Shown piece after piece: positions 1-12,071 of a DNA stretch of 64,000 bases. The stretch is from NCBI RefSeq assembly GCF_000002425.4, contig NC_037271.1, forward strand, positions 6,214,374 through 6,278,373, read 5' to 3'. A model generated the notes under the pieces. It was not told the origin of the DNA and ran no database searches. It saw nothing but the letters and a program-made list of their open reading frames with translations. A program made the translations under genes and the position numbers. Numbering within the stretch: position 1 is the stretch's first letter; every line of letters begins with the position of its first letter. This stretch comes from Physcomitrium patens. Taxonomy: Eukaryota > Streptophyta > Bryopsida > Funariales > Funariaceae.

Positions 1-804
1 GATAAATTTAAGTTGTGAATTTTGTCTCGCGAGTATTATATAATAGTGCATACTCTATACAATGAAATGCTTGGTCGATCACCTTCCTCACCTGTTCCAT
101 CATGAATTTATTGAGCATGAAAGCAGGTTACCGAGTTATGACTGAGTTTTCTACCTTCGTTTTCATCATAAAATTCTGCATATTGTTCTCCTTTAAGTCT
201 GATATAGGTATTTTCTTATTGCAGTGGAGAGGAAAATGGCAGGCAGCCATCCAGGTTAGAGTGGAAGACTGCAGAGTAGCAACTTTGAAGGCTATGCCTA
301 CGTATAGGAAAAAAGAATACGTTCCCATTTATCTGCTCACCAACCGAACATATATTTGGATAGATGCACAAAATATATGCGATATCAGCCAAAATCCGGA
401 GCCTCTGGTAACAGGACTTCATAGTGATTGGCTTCGTCTGGTGGTCGATACCGGGGCACCAAGACGACGTACATTTTTGAGTTTGGGGTGGGAAATGCTT
501 GATATAAGCGACCGACTCCACATATTGGTGATTTTCTTCAGTATACCACGTGCACCTTACGTAATTGTCACTTGAATTACACTTTTACCAAAATACTGAC
601 ATTCCAACACCCTTTTTACAGATTTTCATGCAGGTTCTAATATCTAGTTTGCTGGAACAGGGGGTGGTTGAAAGAGCACGATATGTAAGTGCTTGGAAAG
701 AGTTTGCTAGGGAGGCAACTGAAGCAACCAAGTACTCAGAACTGGGGTCACTGTTAGTTCGTATACATGCTGTAAGCACTTCAATGACCCTTTGTTGCAT
801 TTGA

Positions 805-807
<3 letters not shown>

Positions 808-839
<32 letters not shown>
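808..839. repeat. Poly-T tract (32 bases) in a SUVR5 intron
   Basis: An uninterrupted run of T lies about 35 bases after the donor at 772. The length may vary between individuals or be mis-sized in assembly. Confidence 0.95.
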
Positions 840-3800
840 CCTCCCTTCAAAATGGATTTGTAATGCTTCATGGAGTCAGTAAGAAACTCTTATAATTTTT
901 TTTCATTTCACACTAACCTTTGCATCGAAATACAAAACCTAGTAGCAGTTATTCTATATTGGCTGTGGGACTTTCGGCCGAACGTAGTTGGTGTAACCAG
1001 TTGTACAGTGGTTAGGAGCACTCAGCAAAGAGGTATGACCGGCATGCATAGCATAGCGTATTGTCACAGAAACATGCAACAAAGATTTATCGATGCATTC
1101 CTCATTTAAACCCACTATTCAGTAATGTTTGTTTTCGACATGCCCTTGCTCTAACCTGGATAAGTCAATCGTAGCGGTAACACTGTTGCACAATTCATGG
1201 TATTGCGACATAAATGTGCCCACCTTGTATACTTCAGAAGTTAGAGATGTTGGACGCGCTCAGGAACGAACTAGTGATAGCGTTTAGTCTTTTAAAAGGA
1301 ACCGACTAGAAAGGGTGCAGGCCTAAGACGAAATCTCTGAAATTACTAAATTGACCCTTCCACTTCTCATGATTGTCTAAAACATACCTTTAGTTGCGCT
1401 ACCTCCCTTTGGCGAACACACTCTGGATCTGGACTATTTTGCATCAATGGTTACTCGTCATATATGTGCGTGAAAATAAAAATGATACCACATTCTGCCC
1501 CAGTATTCTATATGATACATCGTGTGTTGAATTCTTGTGAAAGAGATTATAACTGTTAGGTACGTCTGAATAGTATGATGTTTGCACAGGTCTTGCTATT
1601 TCAAGTTTTCCAAGAACGTAAAATCATATTGCAGCATAGTTTACATGGAGTTGTGTGCAGGTGGTTGAGCCAGTTTACGTACGACAGTCTTGGGTTAAGA
1701 AACGTCTGAGCGCATGGACAGAAGAATGTATTAAAGCTGGTACAGCGGCAGCTGTTGAGAAACTGACAAAGGTTTGTGGCTTTTTTTGGTGTTTTTGTTT
1801 TTGTTTTTGTGTCAAGCGTACTGAGAGTCTTTAGTTCTTGCTTAGATGTTTCCAGTGAATCCACTGGTTATCGGTTTCAGCATATACTCCAAATTTCCTT
1901 AGTAGAATTATGGGTTTAGAACGAGAAGACCAAAATGAAGATCTGATTTACGTGTGCATAATGGTTGTGTTAGTCAATCACATTGTCAAGGTCATCAAAC
2001 TTTTTATGGAATGATAATTTTTTAAGGCGTTACAAGGAGAATGCGAAACATTTTTAGACCTTACCGTTTGGATTCACATTATTTTTTTCACTTCATCCCT
2101 GGCTGTTGTGTTCAAAATAAACTTGTTTGCTGCTATGTTGAGTGTCAGTGAGTGCATATTTAGCTATTGCCTTATTATTTGTCCACCATTGAAGGTAATA
2201 TTGGGCCTAATAGAGTTTCGTGCATGAGATCCACACCCACTTCCTATTATTTGTCCTTTATTTGAATTTTTTTCCCTTCACTTTTGACAGGAATGTATAA
2301 GAGTTATCCTTTGGGATGAGGCAGCAACTCTTTGGGAGGCTCCTGAGCAACCTGTGCTTGATCCAGGTTGGACAGACTGGAAAGGCCCGGCTTTTGACGA
2401 GCTGACGTTACCTGAGGATGACATTCCTGTGCCAGCTGACAAGACGTCCAGACCTTTTTCCTCTTTATCGATAACTCCAAGTCCAGCCCAAGAGAAACAA
2501 TACACCGGAGCCAAGCGTGGTCGCAAACCAAAGGATAGAAGTGTCCAATCACAACATCTGGCTTCTGCTACACGCGTGACTACTAGAAAGCAAGTCAAAG
2601 TTGAGACGCGTAACGACGCGGGCCCCTCATCGTCTGCTGCCATGGTTTGTGCCTAATTCACTTTCTTAGAGTTCATTAAGCATCACTTAACTATAATTCA
2701 TGCATTTGGGTTCAAACCTGACAGTTATTTTATTTTATTTTATTTTATTTTATTTATTTATTTTATTTATTTTATTCATGTCTTTCACCATAGCTGCTCC
2801 AAGTAAAACAGCACGTGAAGTTGCATATAAATGTTTTAAAAACAATTTCCGACTCATTGAATTTCCACACAATCTTCAAGATTTAACAAGGCGATGCACT
2901 AATACATTCTAGCACAAACATGTAAGTGCTGAAAAAGTAGAATGTGGTTCTGGGCACAGGAATATTGTCCAGCTGCATCAGAGCTTGTTGCTCTTTGTTT
3001 TCAAACACTAGCTTTTTCTGTGGATGCTACAAAATCAGAGTTTGTTGTTGATCACACATCTGAAACCAAAGTTGTAGCCTCAGAATTGCAGTTGACGGGC
3101 CAAGGAAGTGGTGTTAAGTTATGCCACGATGGTTTTTTAAACTCGTCGTCAAAGACTTGGAAATGGAAGTTTAAATCAGATGCCTGGGGTTGCTCAGCTT
3201 ATCTCAAAAATAAGAAGAGAAGGTGCCCTCGGCAGGCAATGAAAGGGATGTATTGTGAAAAGCATCAAGGCTTGTCCAAAAGCCTTTTCGTTGCTGATTC
3301 TTCTTTGGAGCCCAGTAATTTGTGCATGGCACGTTATTGGCTAGAGAACCGACGTTGTGCGAATTCTGTTGTTGAGGGAAGCTATCATTGTGTAATGCAT
3401 GCTGATTGCCGACCGCCTAAGTCGGAGGATTGTGATAGATTCCTGTTGAGTGCCAGAAAAGACGGTTTGAAGTGAGAAAATGATAAAGTTGTGATGGCAA
3501 AGCATTTGCGGTGCGCTGGTGTTACTGTACAGGGTACTCTGCCTACGCACTCGATGAAGAATGTCCAAAACTACTCTACCGATCATGCTGAGAAGACCCC
3601 AGATCAAGTAGGAGGTAACACTTTCGCTACACCAGTAAAAGATGATGGTGCGGTGGTGAAAATAGAGCAACTCAACCCCCAACTATCTGATCGGCGAACT
3701 CAAAAACATCTAAAAGGTGCAGCTTCTAATGGCAATGGAGGTTCTAAAATTAGTGGGCTTTCGACGGACCCGATCAATGACAAGAATTTAAGCAGACTTG

Positions 3801-4696
3801 TTGCTAATATGAGCGTGAGGGAAAAGAGGAGCTTTATCAAAGCACGAGAACTGCTCTGCCAATACATGAATGAAGGATTGTCCCTGCGTGAAGGTCTGTA
3901 TCCACTGAACGGAGTTGTATCCTGAAAGCTTGGATGCTGCATTGTGATAGATTCAAACTTGTTGAGAGTATGCATTTCACCGGATATTTTTGTTGGATCT
4001 CTTAACCCTTTTGCGATTTTTTTCCTTTTGTGTTACCTTGATTTGGGTTAATCTTTTTTGAATAACAGTTAGCCCTTACCGTTCTTTGCTTCGGTCCATG
4101 ATGTGATCAATAGTCGCGTTCTAGGTGAAGACTTATACTATATGTACATTTGCTTTATTAAAATTGTTTATAAAGCTTTGAGATCCTGGCAGAACGTTGA
4201 AATTGACTATTCTGTGGCGGCGACTGATATTTTAGTATGTGCTTCCAGAAGGAAACGATGGAGCACAGTGCAATCAGATGATAGACTCTATTATTGATGA
4301 ATTTGCAAAGGACTTACTCTCTGGAGAGATGTTGCTGAAAATACTCGCATCAGAAAAGGATAGACTAGCTAAGATCGTGTTGGAAGGTGGTTTAGTCAGC
4401 AGAAAAAGCTCAAATATTATTTGGGATGTTGGTTTGTCTGGTTCTCATTCTGGAGAATTTTGGAAGCCAGAGGTGAAAACAGTATCAAATGATGCTAGTG
4501 CTTGGCAGTCGACACCGTCTCCTGTACAGGTTTGTTTCATGATTTGTAGAACTCTCTGCAGGATCATGTGATTGATAGTACTTCATTCTTGTCGTATCTA
4601 TTCACATTCCAAGACTGGATGCTTCAAGCCAGGTTTTTATTTTTTATTTTTTTTATTTTTAAATCTTTCTGATAGTTTTGATTTATTTCTCCGCAG

Positions 4697-5850
4697 ATTG
4701 GAGACAAAGGAGCTTGCCGCGATACTAGGTATTTATGTTCTTTATGTGGTCAGAACTTTGAGCAGTTATGTGTGCTCGGAAAGCATTGGAAGGAGCAGCA
4801 CAAGCGGGAGGCGAGACTGTTTGAAAAATGTCTACTCTGTCGTATTTGTGACAAGAGTAATGCGATGTTCAGGAATAAAACAAGTGTTACGAGACATTTG
4901 AAAAAAACTCATCCAAATGTTTCAATGTCCTCGCAAGCTTGGTCAGTGTGTTTGATGTGTGACAAGGAGTACTTGGACTTTGATCACTTATGGCAGCATG
5001 TGGAGGATCAGCACCACAATCAGTGGAGTAACCCCGACTTTGCAAGGCGAGTGAAATCCACGCTGAAGCCACGCATGGGCCAAAAACGTAGTTTTTATTG
5101 CGAAACTTTCAATACATTGTGGGAAGTCAAACAACACAAACAAATTTTACATAGGGGTCCGGAGCTTTTGCGCTCTGGTACGAAAAGGAATTTTGATGCA
5201 ATGAACAGTATGGTGACCGCAAACGATTCTAAGAGGGTTGACGTGATGCCGGCTAAGGACACGTATAAATACAGTTGTCGGTACTGTCCAATGAAGTTTC
5301 CAGTTCTTCCGGACCTGGGACGCCATCATCGAACTAAACATAAAGACAAAACGGATGAACTTGTTAAAGATCAGTTTCCCACCAACGGCATGCCATCTGT
5401 GCAAACGAGAAAGACGAAACACGAAGAAACGAGGGGTGACTGGCATCCTGTTCCTACAGGGAAAGGAGGTGACAGGGATGATAATGGGAAGAAATGGAGA
5501 TATCGTGCAAGAGCTAAAGCCAAAAATGCAAGTAGAGGGAGATCTGTTTCTATGAAAAAGCGATCAGGTGGAGCAGAAGCAATTTTGCAACGCATGAGAG
5601 CCGTAAAGCAAGTTTTGAAGGAACAGAAGAAGAAACGGTCTCTTCGTAAGAGGGATAGAAAAGCAGAAAGTGCACGAAGATTAGCGAAGCTTGCCGGTAT
5701 TAGTGGTACACTAACCCCAGCCCCTGCTCGTGTCACGACCACAGATGCGAATAGGTTTAAGTGCCGATTTTGTGGAATGAGGTTCGCTTTGTTGCCAGAC
5801 TTGGCCCAACATCATCAAGTTGAACATTCCGCCGTCAAGCAGGCATTTAT
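4697..5850 (+). other. C2H2 zinc-finger block of the SUVR5-like gene
   Basis: Within one long exon I read fingers starting CSLCGQNF (ends HWKEQH), CRICDKSN (HLKKTH), CLMCDKEY (HVEDQH), then a degenerate one around FYCETFNTLWEVKQHK that lacks its second Cys, then CRYCPMKF (HHRTKH) and CRFCGMRF (HHQVEH). The last two share the pattern CRxCxMxFxLLPDLxxHHxxxH and look like copies of each other. Flowering-plant SUVR5, as I remember it, has a single finger of that kind. A Lys/Arg-rich linker of about 130 residues separates them. In this family the fingers are the DNA-binding part. Confidence 0.8.
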
Positions 5851-8686
5851 AGCCAATGGCCGTGGAGAGTGTCAGACAGGGATTTACACCCTAACCAATG
5901 ATGGAATAATTGGCCCATTACAAGGTGAATTGTTGAATCGCGTCCCAACAGCAAAGAGTTGTTGGAGGTTGCTCGCAGTACCTGCTGTAAGGATTGGTTT
6001 TTTAATGAACTTGGCAAGAGGTATGCGTATCTGCCACCAAGGCTATTTGTGAAGGCTGTACATCTTTGTAGTGAAGCAAAATTAGAGATTCGTTGGCACC
6101 AAGACAAATATTTGTGCCCGGATGGCTGCAAGACTTATGGTGCAATACAACCAGTGCCAAGTTTGGAAATTGATCGGAGTGCACTTGCAAAATCATCTTC
6201 AAATGCTTGTGCAGGTAATGTGCAGATTTCTCAATTGCTTTTGTCATTTATTATATTATTTATGGAGCTGGGTTATCTATTTATTGGGTCTGCTCGAAGG
6301 GTCACAACCTTGCACAATGATTTCAACCAATAAGTGTCATCATTGAGACCACTAGTTTTCTATGGTGGATATCTTTTCATCGTCTGCTAGTTATCTCTAG
6401 CATATGCATGCCTTGGAGCACCTTGTGGCATGCAGTGTATGGATGGAACGGTGTGGGGTTTGGCGCACTGGGGGGAATGAGATGTTGACAGCATTTTCAT
6501 TAGGAAACCATTTAGAGCTTGTGTTGTTCATTCAGGTGATGGGAAGGGTCATGCAGTGGGTGCACTAGATCTGTTGCCTTCAAGCAAGAATGCTTTTTTA
6601 AACAGTGTGCTCCCATCTGGAGACTTAAGTAATGGATTGGAGAAAGTACCTATTCGTTGTGTGATGGATGGAGATGTAATGAAGCCTTTCACGTGTTCGT
6701 TGTGTACGGATGGTGGAAGCTTGACATCTCCAGCAAACAATTAACCCTGGAATAACTTTGTGTACATAACTCAAAGGCACCTTGACCCTTCATTAGGTCT
6801 GGATACGAAGGTTTGTGTCTCCATCCCTTGTGCAGTGTCCCTGTCTGTTTGAGTGCATCTCTTGCGAGGACTGAGGTACCATAAGGAGAAGTTTGTATCT
6901 TTTTTGACGGACGAATTCGGCATTGGTTGTACAGAACTCTCAAGTGGGATGCTCATGCACTGAAGATGAGTGCTCGGCGTCCACCTGCGACCATATGTCC
7001 ATGTTTGACACTGATAATACTGAAGCCTTCACTATTGATGGGAAATTCATTAGAGGCCAATTTCCTTATGATGAATTCGGCCGCATTATTCTTGATGTAA
7101 GTTTCATTTCCTTTGATACTTCATTTTTGATGTGAGAATCATATTTCGTAGCATGTTCAGAACAACATTGGCTGGAATTTCAGATGCTAATACCAGTCCT
7201 TTGTATTCACATATGCTGAATGTTAGCTAGTGCAGACCCCATGCGCTTCTCCTTTGTTGTCTATGATCAGCATGCATTTGGCAGGTGGGATATATGGTTT
7301 ATGAGTGCAATTCCAGCTGTCAGTGTAAAGATCCGTGCCGCAATCGTGTCCTACAAAAGGGTGTTCATTTGAAACTCGAAGTTTTCATAAGTCCACACAA
7401 GGTAATGTTCTCTGCTTACAGTCGTTTCTGTGCGATTGGATAAACAATTTCAATATTAATAAATCGGACTAAATACTGGAGCCAGATTGATCGACAAAGG
7501 GTTGAGGGGTTCGGGTTATTGTGACGGGTTTGGTTTGGTGCAGGGCTGGGGTGTGCGAGCAGCTGAGGCCATTTCAAGGGGTACATTTGTGTGTGAGTAT
7601 GTAGGAGAGGTCCTCAACGATTCAGAGGCAAATAAAAGAGGAAAGAGGTGATTGTCAACAAATACTGTCCAACCTTGTGGTTACAGTAGCACGTGATACT
7701 ACCAAAATGATTTCATACCTTCGCTGTCAATTTTAGTGGTTCTTACTTCCTTGTAATTGTGTTTATGTAGGGCACTTGTGCTCGATGATTTATTTGTGTC
7801 TTTGAGAGAATTGACAAAGAGGACCTCGTGGAAGTACTAATGGATTTATATGCACCAGATATGATCAAGTGGGTTGTAGTTATTTGTACAACATTGATGC
7901 ACATCTGGATGTAGTCGGTGTAAAGTCTATTTCAAAGCCCTTTGTAATTGATGCAACTAAATATGGAAACGTTGCTCGATTTATCAATCATGGGTGAGTT
8001 GTTGTAAGTTTGTCGAGTTATTTTAATACCCCTTAAGAAAATCAAGTTCTATTCTAATAGCCTTTTAAATTTGTTCACAAATAATGATATAATAATCAGA
8101 GTCATGACTTGGTGCTCACCAAAACCGCCTTTCAACCCTTGAAATGGCTCAAGTTTTCCGTTTAGCATGTCACGAATTGATGCAGTCTTATGTAAAATGA
8201 GTCTAGGAAACGCATTGATAACAGCAGATCCTTTGTATATGTGAATCAACCTTCTGAATGTGTTTTGTTGAATGCAGTTGTGAACCAAACTTGATCAACT
8301 ACGAGGTTCTTGTTGAAAGTCTGGACTGTCAATTAGCACATATTGGTTTTTTCGCCAAACGCGATGTAAGTTGTGCTTCTGTACTGGCATTATGATACGG
8401 GCGAGGCGTTGGATGTTTAAATTGTGCATAATCAAGTGAACCGACAGTATAGTTAAAGAAAGGACCTACTTTTCTTTGTGTGTCGATTTGAGTTGACCAA
8501 GTTCTAATATCTTCTAGCTCATCTTGAATCAGCTTCAAACTGCAGCGTTCTGAATCTTGTTCTTGTTTTTTGTCTTAGATTGCACCGGGGGAGGAGCTTG
8601 CATATGACTTTAGGTATAAACTACTTCCTGGAAAGGGTTGTCCTTGTCAATGCGGGTCTTCAAAATGGCGCGGTAGGCTTTACTGA

Positions 8687-9560
8687 AAACCTTAGTTCTA
8701 CAAAAATGCTGAAGACTGGACGGCTTCAAGACTCGCATCTAAATTATTTTGGCTGAAAATTCTGTTCCCTGAGTTAAAAACAAGCCATCGAAAATTCTGA
8801 GATTTAGTTTGTTTCGTCTATCTTTAACGCGCAAGTAAGTAATTATTTTTGGTTGATCGAATTCAGATGTGGTAGGATTTAGGAAGAGAAACTTTCGTTT
8901 GTAGGTAAATACTATGGACTGTGTCAGTAACCATGCCGTGCTATTGCATTAATCATCTCCAAGTGCCGCACTTCAATATTGTTGAAGTACAATTAACTAG
9001 ATAGTGCCCGAGTAGAATTTCTTCGCTTATGTGAGATCCCAAGTAAATGACAATATATGTTGCACTGTATGCTTGCAGAATTGTGCTCTAATTACCCAGT
9101 TCACACTTTCCAGGGGTTTGTCTATTTAGCGTTGCATACAGTTTGATGGTAGTGCTTTTCACACCTGAATGATACATTATATAGTGGAAAACACTACATA
9201 GGCTGGAATGATTCAACTTGATTCCAACATATGTTGTCATTTCCTAAAATTAACGTGAACTATTTTTTTACTTCCTGTCCTTGAAATAGTTGTTTATTGA
9301 AGATACATCAATGAGATTTTCTCGTAGCTCTCTTTGGCAGTTCCAGATTTTTACATGGATTCATCTTGGTTCAATTCCAAAAACACAGCTTTCCAAAGCA
9401 CAAAGTATAAATTAGATATTATAACATATTGCCAGAAATTCATCTGTCTTATGCTTGCTGTATTGAAATCCACAAGAACCAGCCATGGTGTTCTAACTAT
9501 ATTGATTGACAAGGTAAACCTACCAAAAGATTTTCTTTTCTTCATTGTTTGTTTTTAAAA
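8687..9560. other. 3' flank of the SUVR5-like gene, no gene seen
   Basis: This stretch has moderate AT content and no convincing ORF or splice pattern. It probably holds the 3' untranslated region and transcription end of the upstream gene. AT content rises sharply after about 9.56 kb. Confidence 0.5.
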
Positions 9561-10225
9561 AAAAGTTTGAACCTAAGTCTCATTTATTGGAATATATATA
9601 GAATTAAATAAAAAGGAATTGATATTTCCATTCAGAGTTTTAATCTTTACACACAAAATTGTGTGGTACATGTTATAATGCCATTGTTATTTATTAATAT
9701 ATATATATATTTTTTTTGTGACTTGTTTCACTTCAAAAGCAACTTTATTTGGACATTTTAGAAGAAAAATTTGGGCTCTCCTAAAACCTTTGCCTAGTGA
9801 GTTGTAGTAAAGGCACAAGTATTGGACCTTGTTGCCAACAAATATAAAAGGTTGCCTCATTGGGACAATGATCAAAACAAAATTACCGTAGAACAAGTCA
9901 TAAAACAACAACAACAATGGTGATGTGGTAGGTGAGACATAATGTTAGGTAGAAATAGTAAAACTTTGGGAGTAAATATTAATTTTAAAAATAAAATTAT
10001 AAACATTATTCAAGATATATTGATAGGTGTTTGTTATGCATATCACAATGACATAAAGTTATTTTGTATGTTATATACTTTTGTTGATAATATTTTTTAT
10101 AAGTACTTTAATAATCAAAATTATAAAAAAGTAAGTAGCATACTACTTATATGTATAATATGATTTTTTTAGAGATAATTTATTACAAAATCTAACTTGG
10201 ATTTAAAATAAATTATATTAGAATT

Positions 10226-10269
<44 letters not shown>

Positions 10270-11905
10270 TTATTTATATTTTAAATTGATTTGAACGTAT
10301 ATTATAATTAAACATTATTTTAATTACTAATTGCAAATTCTAATATATTTAAAAGAATGAAACTTGTATATTTGTTGCTAAGATCTTTTCTATCATCTAC
10401 AAAAGTGAATATTGCTAGAATTGTTATTTTGAAGATACTTGTAATTATTAAACAATTTTTTAGTTTAGAATGGATTTTTATTAGTATCATTTAAACTTTA
10501 ATGTAAAGATACAATAAAACATATGTAAATATGTCACTACATTATAATCCAAAAGCTCAAATTTCATTACTTGTTTTTTGTGTGTTTTTGTTTGTACAAT
10601 AAAATTGTTATGTGCTTATTAATGTAAGTAATTATTTTAGAATACTTTTGTAAAAATTTTATATATAATTATAACATAAGAAGTGATACATCTTATTTTC
10701 TATCTTTAATAATTTTAAACAATGCTAAACTTAAATTACTTAGTTATACTAAAAATTTGGCTAAAAACTTATACATGCTTTTAGATAGTTTAATAAAGAA
10801 TTTTTATAATATAAAGAATAGAATTTACATCGCTATTGAGTAGCAATAATTTTGTCTCATTATCTTCATACCATATATCTAATTGGCTTGGATGTAGAAT
10901 TTGCAATCTATACCAAAATTGCATTATAAAGTTTTAACAAAAATATTTAAGAATATTTCTTAAGATTGAGGTCTTCTATAAAGTAGTTGTCATCCTTGTT
11001 TTTTCTCACTCATGTTAAAGATTGCAACAAACTCACATAAATTATATAAAGTAGTGACTATGTTTGCTAGCAAATACCAAAATTAATCCTTAGAGTCATT
11101 TTTGCACTATCATTTTTATATTCTATTGCTGAAAAAGTAATAATACTTCGCCATTGAATATACACTACATTTACAATATCTCAAACAAGATTAAATCAAA
11201 AAATGAGTTACTTTTGCAAGACATACTAAAAGGTTGAAGCTTATTATTACAACAATTCTAAAGTTTATAGAAAATTCTAATATATTTGATATAATGGCAA
11301 GAAAAAATACATAGATTTTATTCAATATTATGTCAAAATTATATTTTTAATATTTTAGTATTTCTTTGGTCTTGTAAAATCTAAAAAATAATTTTTACAA
11401 TCAAAGATCATATAACCTTTACGTATTTAAACAAGAATGGTTTTTTTTATTAATTATTTTTGTTAGAAGATTAAAAAAAGTTGTTCTTTTGCAAGCTAAT
11501 AGAAATAATTTGATAAAAGAGACTTATTTCATACTCCTAAACTCTTTGCCATAATTTAAATTCTTAAAAATATAAAATATTAATTATACAATTTTTAATA
11601 TACAAAATATATAATTATAATCAATTTATAGGCCTAATTTTATTTCAAAAGATTGACTACTATCACCTTGTATTAAATAAGTCAAATTATGGTGGATTCT
11701 TTCTAATTCTATTCAAGTTCTAGAGACTTTATTTTTTTATAAAAAATTAAAGGTTGAGAGCTTCTACTTATTTTAATAAGTTGAATTAGAGTTGAAAAAA
11801 TATGGTCTTAATATATATATTTTTGTAGAAGAACTAAATTTAATAGACCAAGTGGTGTGGCCATAGCTGGAGAACATGGGAAGTGATCAGGATTGGTTGT
11901 AGTAT

Positions 11906-11982
11906 GGTTGTTGTAGATAGTTATCATACTAGTCTCGTACATGCTAGAGGGACCACAATTCAAATCCATGATTGGCCATGCT
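11906..11982 (+). other. Degenerate tRNA-like sequence (Val-like), probable tRNA pseudogene or SINE part
   Basis: The segment resembles plant tRNA-Val in order: a D-arm like GTAGATAGTTATCA, an anticodon arm around TAGTCTCGTACATGCTAG, a variable region, and a B-box-like ATTCAAATCC. The acceptor stem does not pair well and the anticodon stem is disturbed, so it is unlikely to be a working tRNA. Resemblance is judged from memory. Confidence 0.35.
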
Positions 11983-11995
11983 CAAGATGCTTCTT

Positions 11996-12071
11996 GCACT
12001 TGTAGCTTAGTAAATAGAGCATCATTTTTCTAAACAAAAAGTCATAGGTTTGATTCCTACTTGGCACAAGT
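11996..12071 (+). other. Second degenerate tRNA-like sequence
   Basis: It has an A-box-like TAGCTTAGTAAATAGAGC, a possible anticodon arm (T-rich stem, loop CTAAACA, A-rich stem) and a B-box-like GGTTTGATTCC, where the consensus C is T. ACTTGT near the start pairs with ACAAGT near the end, but the spacing is not that of a normal acceptor stem. It lies about 15 bases after the previous element in the same direction. A tRNA-derived SINE head or a tRNA pseudogene are the likely readings. Confidence 0.35.

Larger units (their letters stand above)
225..8686 (+). pseudogene. SUVR5: SUVR5-type zinc-finger SET-domain histone H3K9 methyltransferase gene, 5' end outside window, apparently disrupted
   Basis: SUVR5 of Arabidopsis binds DNA through C2H2 fingers and deposits H3K9me2. 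Visible exons: 225-527, 634-771 (or from 622), 1661-1771, 2291-2644, 2960-3893, 4249-4529, 4697-6214, 6536-6810, 6935-7096, 7285-7401, 7544-7647, 7859-7993, 8278-8365, 8579-8686. All junctions are GT-AG with matching phase. The first exon starts WRGKWQAAI, an internal SUVR5 motif, so the amino end lies upstream. In order follow CCxH-like cysteine clusters (about 3190-3400), C2H2 fingers (4730-5850), the VARSTCCKDW block, pre-SET (6950-7360), SET (from 7544) and post-SET. The stop is TGA at 8684-8686. Lesions: in-frame TGA at 3473, in-frame TAA at 6742, a frame change near 5956, NHGC where relatives have NHSC, and Trp replacing a post-SET zinc Cys. Identity is nearly certain (about 0.95). Pseudogene status is inferred; a diverged or exitron-bearing gene, or sequence errors, remain possible. 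Confidence 0.65.

Noticed and set aside
2942-3475. Treating the SUVR5 exon before the TGA and the frame after it as two genes
   Set aside because: Both parts share one frame and align consecutively with one SUVR5 protein.
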